DNA from: Thermosynechococcaceae cyanobacterium MS004
Lineage (GTDB): Bacteria; Cyanobacteriota; Cyanobacteriia; Thermosynechococcales; Thermosynechococcaceae
Reading direction: 5' to 3'
Length of the DNA stretch: 64,000 nucleotides
Assembly: GCA_022402525.1 (NCBI GenBank)
Contig: JAKRSB010000099.1
Location: 1-64,000, forward strand
Both the position numbers and the translations under genes were made by a program. Shown piece after piece: positions 41,645 through 51,066 of this stretch (positions are counted from its first letter, which is position 1; each line of letters starts with the position of its first letter). The notes beneath the pieces were generated by a model. It saw nothing but the letters and a program-made list of their open reading frames with translations, was not told the DNA's origin and did no database searches.

Positions 41645-43975
41645 ATGACAAAGCAAATCATCATCGCAGAGCAGCATCGAATTGCCGCTGTTTTTTCAGA
41701 AGATCAGATTCAAGAGCTCGTCGTTGCAACGGGCGAACATCAAGTCAGCGACATTCATCTCGGTATCGTTGAGAACGTTCTTCCCAGCATTGATGCGGCG
41801 TTTGTAAATTTAGGCGACACCGAGCGCAACGGATTTATCCACGTCACTGACCTAGGGCCAGTCCGGCTCAAAAAGACTGCCGGCTCCATTACCGAACTAC
41901 TCGCACCTCAGCAAAAGGTGCTTGTACAGGTCATGAAAGAGCCCACAGGCAACAAAGGCCCTCGACTCACGGGCAATATTTCCTTGCCGGGACGCTACTT
42001 GGTTCTGATGCCCTACGGCAAAGGCGTTAACCTTTCTCGCCGCATTCGTGAGGAAGAAGAACGCAGCCGTCTACGGGCCCTCGGCATCCTCATTAAGCCT
42101 GCTGGAATGGGGCTGCTTGTGCGCACCGAGGCTGAAGACGTTGCCGAAGAGGCCATTATTGAAGACCTTGAGCATCTACAGGGTCAGTGGGAGTCTATTC
42201 AGCAACAGGCGCTCTCAACCCGCGCTCCGGCCCTGCTTAATCGAGATGACGACTTTATTCAGCGCGTGCTGCGCGATGTCTACAGCGCAGACGTTAACCG
42301 AATTGTGGTGGATTCTCCCGGCGGTCTTAAGCGCGTCAAGCAGCACCTCACCAGTTGGAATGGGAATCGGCTGCCCCAGGGCGTACTCATTGATCAGCAT
42401 CGTGAAGGCAGCTCCATCCTGGAATATTTTCGCGTTAATGCAGCGATTAAAGAAGCCCTCAAACCACGGGTTGACCTTCCCTCTGGGGGATATATCATCA
42501 TTGAGCGAACCGAAGCCCTCACCGTTGTAGACGTTAACTCCGGCTCCTTCACTCGCTCTGCCACGGCTCGTGAGACGGTTCTGTGGACTAACTGCGAAGC
42601 CGCAACCGAAATTGCGCGGCAGTTGCGTCTTCGCAACATTGCGGGCGTCATCATTGTTGACTTCATTGACATGGATGCGCGCCGCGATCAGCTTCAGGTT
42701 CTAGAGAGCTTCAACAAAGCGCTCAGGGCAGATAAGGCGCGTCCGCAAATTGCGCAGCTGACGGAGCTGGGTCTTATTGAGCTGACTCGCAAGCGCCAAG
42801 GCCAAAATATTTACGAACTCTTTAGCAAGCCCTGCGCCACCTGTGGTGGGCTAGGGCACATGGCGCATCTACCGGGAGAAACCCCAGATGCTGTGGTAGA
42901 GCAGGTGCCTGTCATTCGTGGGTATGAGCCGGGTAGTGCCCCCAGCTTACGATCTTCTGTGGAGCTAAATCCCAGCCGAGACCCCAGCCGAGATTCCAAT
43001 CGAGATCCCAATCGAGCTAGCCTGGATGCCTCCAGCAATTTACAGGAGCTAGACCTCACCAATCACCCCAACTATCAAGAACGCGGGTCGCGGCGGCGGC
43101 GCAGAGGTCGTCGGCTAGGAGAAACATTGCCCAGGGAAAATGCCACTCCCAGCAAGCGCCTCAGCAGACAGCCCTCTGGAAAGCTCTCTGCGGAAACAGT
43201 GTTGCCTGCTGCTCCCCTACCGGAAGAGTCAGGAAATGGCCTAAAAAATGACTCCGCCACCGCTGGGAAGAAGCTGGAAAAAACTGCCCCAGAGCGAACA
43301 AAGCCTAGCCGTACCGAAGTCAATAAAGGGCGAGAAGAAGCGCCCCCTGACATTATTTCGGTCACAATGACGCCCACAGAGCAAGATGTCTTTGCCTTTA
43401 TGGGTATTTCACCGCTGGTGCTTTTTAATGGAGAGGTCAGTAATCCGCGCACTGCCATTCTTCAGATTCAGCTTCCTGGAGAGAGCAGCGGAGCAAATGG
43501 GGTAAATGGAACCAGTGGAACTGAGCCTACGACTCAAAACGGTTCAGACAGTCCGGAAGTGAAGGTTCTTGAGGTACGGTCTAAGACCCTCAAGCAAAGG
43601 GGCGTTCATGCAGGGGCTGAGCCTACAGTTGCCGGTCAGTCTAGGATAAAGTCTCCTGAGACGGAGAACCCCTCAGCAGATGTGTTGGGAGAAGACGTTG
43701 CGGCGACAAAGGGTTTAACAGCCGCAAGGGATTCAGCCGGACAGAATGCGGTTCGATCGGCGCTAGAAATCCCCTCGCCAGCTGAGGTGGAGAGCTTAAA
43801 AGCCGCAGACCCTATCTCCGAAGCATCTATCTCTAAGGTGGCTCACTCTGAAGGGGCAAACTCTGAAGCGGCCAATTCTGAAGAAACTATCTCTGAAGCG
43901 CCTCGGCGACGACGGAGACGGTCTTCAGCGGCAGGAGATGATGCAAAACAGCTTTCGCTGGAGACTCAGAACTAA
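41645..43975 (+). CDS. rne: Ribonuclease E
   Basis: This 776-residue RNase E/G starts mRNA decay by single-strand cleavage. The catalytic half (about 1-410) has the S1-like domain, catalytic D296 (DVNSG) and D339 (DFIDMD), and the zinc link C397-A-T-C400 for tetramerisation. The non-catalytic half is low-complexity and contains duplicated segments (PSRDPSRDSNRDPNR; EGANSEAANSE). Near the end R754-R759-S-S-A is the arginine-rich nonapeptide that in cyanobacteria binds polynucleotide phosphorylase. It is followed by plmA rather than rnhB. Confidence 0.96.
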   Translation: MTKQIIIAEQHRIAAVFSEDQIQELVVATGEHQVSDIHLGIVENVLPSIDAAFVNLGDTERNGFIHVTDLGPVRLKKTAGSITELLAPQQKVLVQVMKEPTGNKGPRLTGNISLPGRYLVLMPYGKGVNLSRRIREEEERSRLRALGILIKPAGMGLLVRTEAEDVAEEAIIEDLEHLQGQWESIQQQALSTRAPALLNRDDDFIQRVLRDVYSADVNRIVVDSPGGLKRVKQHLTSWNGNRLPQGVLIDQHREGSSILEYFRVNAAIKEALKPRVDLPSGGYIIIERTEALTVVDVNSGSFTRSATARETVLWTNCEAATEIARQLRLRNIAGVIIVDFIDMDARRDQLQVLESFNKALRADKARPQIAQLTELGLIELTRKRQGQNIYELFSKPCATCGGLGHMAHLPGETPDAVVEQVPVIRGYEPGSAPSLRSSVELNPSRDPSRDSNRDPNRASLDASSNLQELDLTNHPNYQERGSRRRRRGRRLGETLPRENATPSKRLSRQPSGKLSAETVLPAAPLPEESGNGLKNDSATAGKKLEKTAPERTKPSRTEVNKGREEAPPDIISVTMTPTEQDVFAFMGISPLVLFNGEVSNPRTAILQIQLPGESSGANGVNGTSGTEPTTQNGSDSPEVKVLEVRSKTLKQRGVHAGAEPTVAGQSRIKSPETENPSADVLGEDVAATKGLTAARDSAGQNAVRSALEIPSPAEVESLKAADPISEASISKVAHSEGANSEAANSEETISEAPRRRRRRSSAAGDDAKQLSLETQN

Positions 43976-44016
43976 GCTCTGCCGTTTTTAACTGCTCTGC
44001 TCCTTTGAGGCATGTT

Positions 44017-45015
44017 ATGGTCGAGTTTCATATTCAGACCGAGAGTGAAATCCCGGCATCCACCCAGCTCTTTAGCCAGATTTGTTTTGCGATCGCCTCT
44101 CGACAGTTTCCCCCGGGCTATCGTCTCCCCAGTACGCGCCAGCTTGCGATGCAGACTGGTCTGCACCGCAATACGATCAGTAAAGTGTATGAGCGGCTCG
44201 CCACGGCAGGCTTCGTAGAAGCTCACATGGGATCGGGTATTTTTGTGAGAGTTTTGGGGCAGGAAGTTACACAGACCGCCACCCCATCCCAGACCCCCCT
44301 ACGGGAAATGATTGAGCAAAGTTTGGATGGGTTCTTACAGCAGGGGCATTCCCTCCACCAAATTCGAGACTTATTTCTGCGCGCTACGGATGAGCGACTG
44401 CGCGCCAGCACCCAGCTCATTGTCACCGTCCCGCGTCATGATGTGGGTGCGGGAGAAATTATGCTAAAGGAGCTGCAAACGGCGCTTTCGATTCCGGTTC
44501 AGCTTATTTTTTTAGAAGATTTAGACGCCAGCCTCAGCCAGCAGACGGCCGCCACCCTCGTGACCGTTCGCTATTTTGCCAGTCAGGCAGAAACGGTACT
44601 GAAGGAGCTTCAGACGACCCACCCCAGCGCTAAGGCGTTTCGGATTATTCCCATCGATATCTATAGCTATCAGCAGGAACTCTCCCTAATTCAGTCCCTC
44701 AAGCCCGGCAGTCGATTAGGATTGGTGAGCCTCAGCGCAGGAACCCTGGGCGTCGCCGAGGTGATGATTTATAGTGTCCGAGGCGAGGATATTTATGTGA
44801 TGACGGCGCAGTGTCAAGATGTCCCCAAGCTAAGAGCTCTGATTAAGCAGGCCCAAACCATCATTTGCGATCAGGCAAGCTGCAAAATTGTGAAGCAGGC
44901 GATCGCCCAGTACGAAGAAGACCTGATTCGGATTCCAAAGGTTGTGTGCTGCCAAAGCTACATTGACCCAAACTCCATCGAAGTGCTGCGTCGAGAGCTA
45001 GGGCTAGATAGCTAA
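44017..45015 (+). CDS. plmA: GntR-family regulator PlmA
   Basis: The protein has a GntR winged helix (FHIQTESEIPASTQLFSQIC, RLPSTRQLAMQTGLHRNTIS and KVYERLATAGFVEAHMGSGIFV, in parts) and a long C-terminal domain typical of PlmA, a cyanobacteria-specific regulator. PlmA was first linked to plasmid maintenance and later found to bind PII-PipX, so it connects to nitrogen signalling. I chose the ATG at 44017 with GAGG upstream rather than the TTG at 44005. It is 42 bp after rne and may be co-transcribed. An imperfect hairpin (45055-45094) follows. Confidence 0.86.
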   Translation: MVEFHIQTESEIPASTQLFSQICFAIASRQFPPGYRLPSTRQLAMQTGLHRNTISKVYERLATAGFVEAHMGSGIFVRVLGQEVTQTATPSQTPLREMIEQSLDGFLQQGHSLHQIRDLFLRATDERLRASTQLIVTVPRHDVGAGEIMLKELQTALSIPVQLIFLEDLDASLSQQTAATLVTVRYFASQAETVLKELQTTHPSAKAFRIIPIDIYSYQQELSLIQSLKPGSRLGLVSLSAGTLGVAEVMIYSVRGEDIYVMTAQCQDVPKLRALIKQAQTIICDQASCKIVKQAIAQYEEDLIRIPKVVCCQSYIDPNSIEVLRRELGLDS

Positions 45016-45239
45016 AGCAAGGTTAGCGCTAGGGAAATACTAAAAAACTCTAAAAGACCTTAGAGAGCTGTATCTGCATAGCCCTCTAAAGTCTCATGGC
45101 CTTAACTCATCGTTTATTTAATTGAGTCAGTTTAATCAAACCAGTTTAATCAAGCCAGTCCCATTAAACCAGTCCCATCAAACCAACTTAATCAAACATC
45201 AACCCAATCAGTAACTCAAGGCTGACAAAATGCTTCTGC

Positions 45240-45422
45240 CTAGGCGCGGCGTCTGCGCTGCTTGCGCTTGGCGATCGCCTTCCGTTTGCGCTTTTCAAGC
45301 GGCGTTTCAAAATGGCGATGCTTTTTCATGTCTGGAAAAATCCCAGCCTTGGACACTTCCCGCTTAAAGCGACGTAGTGCGGATTCAATACCTTCACTCT
45401 CACCAGGAATCACTTGGGTCAT
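45240..45422 (-). CDS. rpsU: 30S ribosomal protein S21
   Basis: This 60-residue basic protein is S21: [20 protein letters not shown], then [19 protein letters not shown] and a poly-basic end KRKQRRRRA. The ATG at 45422 has a GGAGAA ribosome binding site; the longer upstream open frame is not conserved. It follows the RNA-binding protein gene on the same strand with a gap of about 320 bp, the rbp-rpsU arrangement known in cyanobacteria. Its downstream region (45016-45239) contains imperfect CCAGTTTAATCAA-type repeats. Confidence 0.95.
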   Translation of the reverse strand: MTQVIPGESEGIESALRRFKREVSKAGIFPDMKKHRHFETPLEKRKRKAIAKRKQRRRRA

Positions 45423-45746
45423 TCGGTCTTCTCCTTTGAAATGGACAGTAAATAACAGAAACGAGAATTCAGAGATACAGTCAAGAAGCGCAGCGCTAAG
45501 GGCTGCTGGCAGCAGGAGAGTCACAAGGCATTGTGACTGACCGTCCAAAAAACCTTAGAGGCAGAACCTTCATTCACAGAACATTCAGACACAAAAGGCA
45601 GACGAAGTGCCTGCCCCCCAGGGTTCCCAGCGAAATAGCCTCAAGCAGAATGAGCGCAATTCAAACATTGACTTTTGAATCAATTTTGAATCAAATTGAC
45701 TCTTGAATCAAATTGGCCCTTGAACCAAGCTGATCAGCAGATACCG
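45423..45746. other. Gene-free gap between rbp and rpsU
   Basis: No gene is supported. Imperfect repeats based on TTGAATCAAATTGAC lie at about 45665-45725, directly after the rbp stop. The rest is likely rpsU leader sequence. Confidence 0.6.
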
Positions 45747-46040
45747 CTAGCGATTGTTTTGCCAGCCACCCCCGCCACCGCCAAATGAGCGCTTATCTTC
45801 ACGGGGCTTTGCTTTATTGACCTTCAGATTACGGCCCATCCATTCAGCGCCATCAAGCGCCTCAATTGCGGCAGTCTCTTCAGCATCAGTTCCCAATTCG
45901 ACGAAGGCAAACCCTCGAAAGCGTCCAGTTTCCCGATCCTTAGGGAGCTGAACACTCTTGACAGTCCCATACTCTGCAAAAGCTTGAGTGAGGTCGTCTT
46001 GGGTCACCGAGTAAGATAAGTTACCAACATAGATGGACAT
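45747..46040 (-). CDS. rbp: RNA-binding protein, RRM type with Gly-rich tail
   Basis: This 97-residue protein has one RRM: RNP2 IYVGNL at residues 3-8 and RNP1 RGFAFVEL at about 43-50, followed by a short Gly-rich tail (FGGGGGGWQNNR). Cyanobacterial Rbp proteins bind RNA, and several are cold-induced or target photosynthesis mRNAs. rpsU lies downstream, as in Anabaena rbpA1-rpsU. The ATG at 46040 has a GGAGACATTCC context. Confidence 0.95.
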   Translation of the reverse strand: MSIYVGNLSYSVTQDDLTQAFAEYGTVKSVQLPKDRETGRFRGFAFVELGTDAEETAAIEALDGAEWMGRNLKVNKAKPREDKRSFGGGGGGWQNNR

Positions 46041-46189
46041 GGAATGTCTCCAAAATCAGAAGTCAGAGCAAAGTTCAGATTCGGAGAGACGCCTATCGAA
46101 TGATTTACGCAGCCGAAAATAACCTACATTACTGAGGGTAGCATAATCTCTATCCCAATCGCCCTCAATCCTGAGCGTAGCCAGCGCTG

Positions 46190-47107
46190 CTAGGGCAGTT
46201 CCACTGAAGTGGGTTTCGCAATGTGCGGCAGCCCCCAGCCAAGCTTCTCTCGCAAAATTTTAAAGAATTCTGGAGACCCCAATCGGATAAATCTTGCGGA
46301 ATAAGGAGACTTTCGCACCCGTACCCGATCATCTTGAGTCACGTAGCAGCCCGCATTGCCGTCTACCACTAGAATGAGGCGCTGCCGATTGGCCGGAAAA
46401 ATGACCACGGGTTCTGTGTCAGAAAAGACTAAGGCCCGCGAGGCTAGAGAATGGGGGCAGATGGGTATCAATTGCAGCACGGAAACCCCTGGCGCAATGA
46501 CTGGCCCACCCGCAGCGAGGGCGTAGGCGGTTGAACCCGTTGGCGTTGAGACAATGACGCCATCGGCGGCAATATCCACCAGCGCATGTTCACCCACTTC
46601 AATTTCAAAGTGACACATGCCCGTTAAGGGTTCTTTATGGAGCACCATTTCGTTGAGGGATAGCGCTTCCCAGACAACGGCACCTTCATGGATGACCTCA
46701 ACGGTCAGCGTGACCCGATCTTCTACGGTGTAATGGCCCGCAAGGATGGCGTCGATCGCTTCCGGGAGCTGATTGAGATAGGTTTCGGTGAGAAACCCCA
46801 TGTGTCCAGTATTAATCGCTAGGATCGGAATGTCTGCGGGGGCAAGCTGACGACAGGCAGAGAGCACGGTGCCGTCTCCGCCTAGGACAACAGCAAACTC
46901 CATATCCTGATCAAAGCCGGGAGGCACTAGGTTGGCGATCGCGGAGTAGCAGGCAGGCACCTCCGGTCGGGAGTAGCCCAGAATGCCGTTTTCCCCAGTG
47001 GCAAGGACAACCTCCCATCCGGCAGCTTCGAGGCGCTGCGTTAACGCTTCAGCGGTACGACAGGCAATGGGCTTAATATCGTTATAAACAATTCCCGCTT
47101 TCCCCAC
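46190..47107 (-). CDS. nadK: NAD kinase
   Basis: NadK phosphorylates NAD to NADP. The 305-residue protein carries GGDGT (76-80), [10 protein letters not shown], the NE-type motif [15 protein letters not shown], and [22 protein letters not shown] (in parts). It starts at a GTG ([10 protein letters not shown]), which aligns with the usual start of cyanobacterial homologues. Cyanobacteria usually carry two NAD kinases, and this may be either. It stands alone. Confidence 0.94.
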   Translation of the reverse strand: MGKAGIVYNDIKPIACRTAEALTQRLEAAGWEVVLATGENGILGYSRPEVPACYSAIANLVPPGFDQDMEFAVVLGGDGTVLSACRQLAPADIPILAINTGHMGFLTETYLNQLPEAIDAILAGHYTVEDRVTLTVEVIHEGAVVWEALSLNEMVLHKEPLTGMCHFEIEVGEHALVDIAADGVIVSTPTGSTAYALAAGGPVIAPGVSVLQLIPICPHSLASRALVFSDTEPVVIFPANRQRLILVVDGNAGCYVTQDDRVRVRKSPYSARFIRLGSPEFFKILREKLGWGLPHIAKPTSVELP

Positions 47108-47248
47108 GCGCTTCGGCCTCTTGTCACTGTTTCGGAATTTTGGGATGAAAATCTTAGGATAAAAGTTTGCCAGAAATTAGGCTAAAAAACTGGCCAAAAA
47201 GTAGGCTAAAACGTTGAGATCAAAAAACTGGGAATGCCAGCTTGCTGC

Positions 47249-48235
47249 TTAAGTTGATTGGGATGACTTAAAGGGCGATCGCTTTTTAGACTTTTTCTGC
47301 TGTTGTTTATCGTAGTCCAGCTCCTTCAACTTTTTAAGAATTCGGCCAAAGTAGTCTTGTAGGTAGGATTCGAGGGTGGTGATGCTGTCTGGATCAATCC
47401 CAAAGGTTTCGTAGACGGAAGCCATGGGCGTATCAAGGGGCCGCCCAGAGGTAATCACCTCCGTAAAGGCAAGGCGATCGGCAGAATTCCACCCCCACTG
47501 AAAAAAGCCCACGAGTCCCTGAACAGCTTTGAGTAGACCGATGGGAATTCTCGCGATTTTAGGCTCCTTACCCGACAGGGTCTTACAGAGATCTGTGATG
47601 GCTTCTGGCGTCCAGGCCTTTGGCCCAGCCAGATCAAAGGCGCGACCCTGAGTTGCATCTTGCTTCAGCGACTGGAGCGCAAACCGCGCAATATCTTGGG
47701 TATCCATGAACGCAATGGGGGTGGATTCCCCCGTCACCCAAACGGCCTGCCCCTCTAAAACGGGGATGGCATACTGCCCAATGAGCCCTTGAAAAAATCC
47801 ACAGGGCCTCAGAATGGTGTAGTTTAGCCCAGACTCTTTGAGAAAGGCTTCGGTACAGTTCTTGATATCCATCAGGGGCACTTTAGGATACTGCGAAGCG
47901 CCCATAATGGAGAAAAAGATAAAGCGCTCAATCCCTGCCTTCTGCACCGCCTGAATTAGCGCGACTTTTCCCTCCCAGTCCACTTGGCGAATGCTGAGGG
48001 AGTCTGTGGCACGGGCCGTGGAGGCGTCAATCACCGCAGTGACCCCTTCGAGGGCAGGGGGAAGGCTATCGGGGTTACACAGATTCCCCTTGATGAGATG
48101 GGCACCCCATTCTTTCAAAAAGGCCGCCCTTTTAGGACTCCGAACCAGGCAGCGAACCTCATATCCCTCATCTAAGGCTCGACGAGCAATTTGCCTACCC
48201 AAAGTCCCAGTTGCACCAACAATTAATAAAGCCAT
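47249..48235 (-). CDS. ycf39: Ycf39-type atypical SDR protein
   Basis: This 328-residue NmrA-like protein begins MALLIVGATGTLGRQIARRA, an NAD(P)-binding GxxGxxG, and follows Ycf39 throughout (GYEVRCLVRSPKRAAFLKEWGA, AVIDASTARATD, GIERFIFFSIMGA, ILRPCGFFQGLIGQYA). In cyanobacteria Ycf39 associates with high-light-inducible proteins and ChlG during photosystem II reaction-centre assembly. The last 20 residues are a Lys-rich extension. ChlG is also in the window, though 17 kb away. Confidence 0.93.
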   Translation of the reverse strand: MALLIVGATGTLGRQIARRALDEGYEVRCLVRSPKRAAFLKEWGAHLIKGNLCNPDSLPPALEGVTAVIDASTARATDSLSIRQVDWEGKVALIQAVQKAGIERFIFFSIMGASQYPKVPLMDIKNCTEAFLKESGLNYTILRPCGFFQGLIGQYAIPVLEGQAVWVTGESTPIAFMDTQDIARFALQSLKQDATQGRAFDLAGPKAWTPEAITDLCKTLSGKEPKIARIPIGLLKAVQGLVGFFQWGWNSADRLAFTEVITSGRPLDTPMASVYETFGIDPDSITTLESYLQDYFGRILKKLKELDYDKQQQKKSKKRSPFKSSQST

Positions 48236-48382
48236 GAGGGATTTAATAAAAATATCTTAACTTTTGTAATATTTTATCAGAATTCCATGAGCTCACCGAT
48301 CTTTCTGAATGGGCTTTCTGAATGGGCCTTGAGAATTAACCTGAGCATTAACCTTAGGGATAGGACTTGGAGATGGGCTTTT

Positions 48383-49027
48383 TTAGAGAACGCCCTTAGA
48401 GCTAGGGATTTCGTGTTGACGGCGCGGATCAATGGCCACAGCCATCCGCAGCGATCGCGCGAAGGCTTTGAAGGTCGCTTCAATGATGTGGTGGGAGTTG
48501 ATGCCGTCAAGCTGACGGATGTGGAGGGTCATCTGGCTGTGGTTGACTACGGCCACAAAAAATTCCCGCACAAGCTGGGTATCGTAGGTGCCAACGCGCT
48601 GGGTGGGAATCTCTAGGCCATAGCTTAGGTGTGGCCGACCGGAAAAATCTAGCACCACCTCCACCAGTGCTTCATCCAAGGGGGCAATGAAGTGGCCAAA
48701 TCGCTGAATGCCTTTGCGATCGCCCAAAGCTTGTGCGAAGGCTTGGCCGAGGGTAATGCCCACATCTTCGTTGGTGTGGTGATCATCAATGTGCAGATCG
48801 CCCACGCAGCGGGTGGTGAGATCGATGAGGCCGTGGGCGCTAATCTGATCCAGCATGTGATCCAGGAAAGGGACGCCAGTCTGGTTATTGGCCTTCCCCT
48901 GTCCGTCGAGGTTGAGAGAGACGGAAACATCCGTTTCCTTCGTGGCGCGATGCACGGCGGCGGTGCGATCAGAAGATGAGTTTTCCAGATGGGTTAGGGC
49001 TGAGGGAGAAAGATCGCGCGTTTGCAT
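48383..49027 (-). CDS. hisB: Imidazoleglycerol-phosphate dehydratase
   Basis: HisB dehydrates imidazole glycerol phosphate in histidine synthesis. The 214-residue protein has the metal motifs HHTNED ([13 protein letters not shown]-type region), [26 protein letters not shown], and [16 protein letters not shown]. Only the dehydratase domain is present, without the phosphatase of enterobacterial HisB. Imperfect repeats (TGATCTCTAGT-type) lie just upstream at 49028-49080. Confidence 0.96.
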   Translation of the reverse strand: MQTRDLSPSALTHLENSSSDRTAAVHRATKETDVSVSLNLDGQGKANNQTGVPFLDHMLDQISAHGLIDLTTRCVGDLHIDDHHTNEDVGITLGQAFAQALGDRKGIQRFGHFIAPLDEALVEVVLDFSGRPHLSYGLEIPTQRVGTYDTQLVREFFVAVVNHSQMTLHIRQLDGINSHHIIEATFKAFARSLRMAVAIDPRRQHEIPSSKGVL

Positions 49028-49155
49028 AGTTATTGTGATCTCTAGTTGTGATCTCTAGGTGTTATCTCTCGTTAAATTATCTCTGGTTCGCGCTCAGGAT
49101 GAGGGAGAAGCCTGACTGAAATGGTACCTGACTGAAGTGGAGAACATACCCGTCT

Positions 49156-49701
49156 ATGCAGATTCGACTTGCCCAACGTTCAGATGCGCCCCGCCTCAGA
49201 CAGCTTTTCTATGACACGGTGCATCAGGTCAATATTCAGGACTACAGCCTTGCCCAAGTGAATGCCTGGGCACCTGCGCTGAGCGACCCCCAAAGCTGGC
49301 AGCCTAAGTTTGCGCACCAGTGGACATTAATTGCGGAAGAAGTTGCGGAAGATATTGCGGAAGAAGTTGTTGCAGAAGAAACCTTTCAAATTCTAGGCTT
49401 TTGCGAGCTCCAGCAGGACGGTCATATTGGCTGTTTTTACTGTCATGCGCAGCATCAACGCCAAGGGGTTGGGTCGTTTCTGCTGCGTCACCTAGAGGCG
49501 ATCGCACTGCAGCAGGGCCTTTGCTGCCTCTACACAGAAGCCAGCATCACGGCCAAACCGTTTTTTGAGCACTGGGGCTTTCGGGTTATGCAGGTGCAAG
49601 ATGTGGAGCGGCGTGGTGTCCTTTTGCGGAATTTCGTGATGGAGAAAGCACTGACCCTAGGGAAGGAGCTTGCCGTAGATAAAGGACTGGAAAATAATTA
49701 A
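49156..49701 (+). CDS. GNAT-family N-acetyltransferase
   Basis: This 181-residue protein is a GNAT acetyltransferase: IRLAQRSDAPRLRQLFYDTV at the start and the acetyl-CoA motif HQRQGVGSFLLRHLEAIALQQG (in parts), then FFEHWGFRVMQVQDVERRGV and the closing NFVMEKAL. The substrate is not predictable. The stretch EEVAEDIAEEVVAEE at about residues 57-72 is an acidic insertion made by a GCGGAAGAA-type DNA repeat and is absent from ordinary homologues. Confidence 0.88.
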   Translation: MQIRLAQRSDAPRLRQLFYDTVHQVNIQDYSLAQVNAWAPALSDPQSWQPKFAHQWTLIAEEVAEDIAEEVVAEETFQILGFCELQQDGHIGCFYCHAQHQRQGVGSFLLRHLEAIALQQGLCCLYTEASITAKPFFEHWGFRVMQVQDVERRGVLLRNFVMEKALTLGKELAVDKGLENN

Positions 49702-49725
49702 CCCTTTGGGATTAAAACCTTAGCA

Positions 49726-51066
49726 TTAAAGCTTTACGTCCTGGCGGACAGGCACGAGTTCCAAACTGCCGTGATCGGGCACACCTAGCGCGCCGGGTGC
49801 CCCAAACCGCCAGTGCTGATCGAACTGACTCAAGACATCTTGGCCAATCACCCCATCCACGCCAAGGGTTTGAAAGACCTGGCTATCGGCCACAAGTACA
49901 TCGTGATTGGTCAACCGATGGGTTTGCAGCGCCAGAGAATCCAGCCGACTCCAGCGCGCTTCAATTCGCCCCCCTAACCCCATCACCTGCACGCCATCTT
50001 GAGGCTTGAGCTTCAGCCCTAGTCGCTGACTGAGCGGACGGGAAAGGGTGGTGATAGCAGCGCCAGTATCCAGCAAAAAAGTATAGGAGCCTCGGCCATT
50101 AATGGCGATCGCGGAGGTGGTCATCACGCCCAAACTACCCTTCAGCGGAATTCCCCTCGCAACAGGCGCAGAAGGCCGCAGCAGCGACAGGCTTTTTTGC
50201 TGAGGGCGAATCACTAAATCAAACTGACTCAAGAAGTCTAGCCCCAGAATGCCGTCGCTGCTGAAGGGGGGCTGTTGTGTCGAAAGTCCTAGCCCGCGCA
50301 GTTGGGAGACGCGCGTCTGTCCCAAGGTTAAGGGAGGCAGCGTATACAGAATAGGTGACTGTAGCTTAGGCTCCTGTCCTACCGCCACGTAGCCCAATAG
50401 ATCGGGCGGTGCCGGTTGACCCACTAACTTGAGCTGGCGCGCAATCTGATGATCGATGACGGTATTAGAAGCTCCGGTATCGAGCAAAAAGGAAAACTGC
50501 TGCTTTTGGATGGTGACAGGCACTCGATAGAGCTTTTGTCCCGGCTGAGTTTGGAACGACAGTGTGGTTTGACCCTGCCCCTGGGGTCGAGGCATTTTGG
50601 CACCCGTTTGGCGCATCAGTTGGGCAAGGCGATCGCCTGCATCTGGCCGCACACTCCCGTTAGGGTGCAGCATCACCACGGAAAAAATGCAGCGCTCTGC
50701 AACTTCTTGGGTGGGCATGACTTGGGTGGGCATGACCGTGCGCTTCGCAGAGTCTCCAGTTACCGCGTTTTCAGGTTTCTGGGTAAATCCGGGCAGGGGA
50801 GGGCTATCTCCCCTAGACTGCGCCAAAATACAGGCCTGCACCTGCTCCAAGAGCGTTGGTGGCAGCTTCTGTTGCGCAAGCACTAGGTCAGCAGGCAGTC
50901 CGCTCAAGAGTGCGATTACGTAAACTCGCGCGCCCGTTCTTGCAGCAGATTGGGAACCCGTCAGTGCTAAAGGTCTTAGCACTAAAGGTCTTAGCGTTCC
51001 TTTGATTCTGTGCGCCAAGCGGTGAGAGGACAGAGATCTGGGGTTAGGTTTCGGGTTAGGCATCAA
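49726..51066 (-). CDS. Secreted aspartic protease-like protein with two DTG motifs
   Basis: This 446-residue protein has an N-terminal hydrophobic export segment (about residues 48-65). Two retropepsin-like domains follow: FLLDTGASNTVI with ILGLDFLSQFD, and FLLDTGAAITTL with VIGQDVLSQFD. Each domain therefore has a catalytic Asp and the hydrophobic-Gly partner, so one chain could form a complete pepsin-like pair. The linker includes a short duplication (MPTQVMPTQ). Its target is unknown. Its 5' end overlaps the 3' end of the invertase gene by 11 bp, so the two are likely co-transcribed. Confidence 0.83.
   Translation of the reverse strand: MMPNPKPNPRSLSSHRLAHRIKGTLRPLVLRPLALTGSQSAARTGARVYVIALLSGLPADLVLAQQKLPPTLLEQVQACILAQSRGDSPPLPGFTQKPENAVTGDSAKRTVMPTQVMPTQEVAERCIFSVVMLHPNGSVRPDAGDRLAQLMRQTGAKMPRPQGQGQTTLSFQTQPGQKLYRVPVTIQKQQFSFLLDTGASNTVIDHQIARQLKLVGQPAPPDLLGYVAVGQEPKLQSPILYTLPPLTLGQTRVSQLRGLGLSTQQPPFSSDGILGLDFLSQFDLVIRPQQKSLSLLRPSAPVARGIPLKGSLGVMTTSAIAINGRGSYTFLLDTGAAITTLSRPLSQRLGLKLKPQDGVQVMGLGGRIEARWSRLDSLALQTHRLTNHDVLVADSQVFQTLGVDGVIGQDVLSQFDQHWRFGAPGALGVPDHGSLELVPVRQDVKL

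Noticed and set aside
42811-43458. Minus-strand frames over the rne linker
   Set aside because: They arise from the repetitive, biased composition of the non-catalytic half of rne.
44005-44016. Upstream TTG start of plmA
   Set aside because: The ATG at 44017 has a properly spaced GAGG and gives the conserved N-terminus.
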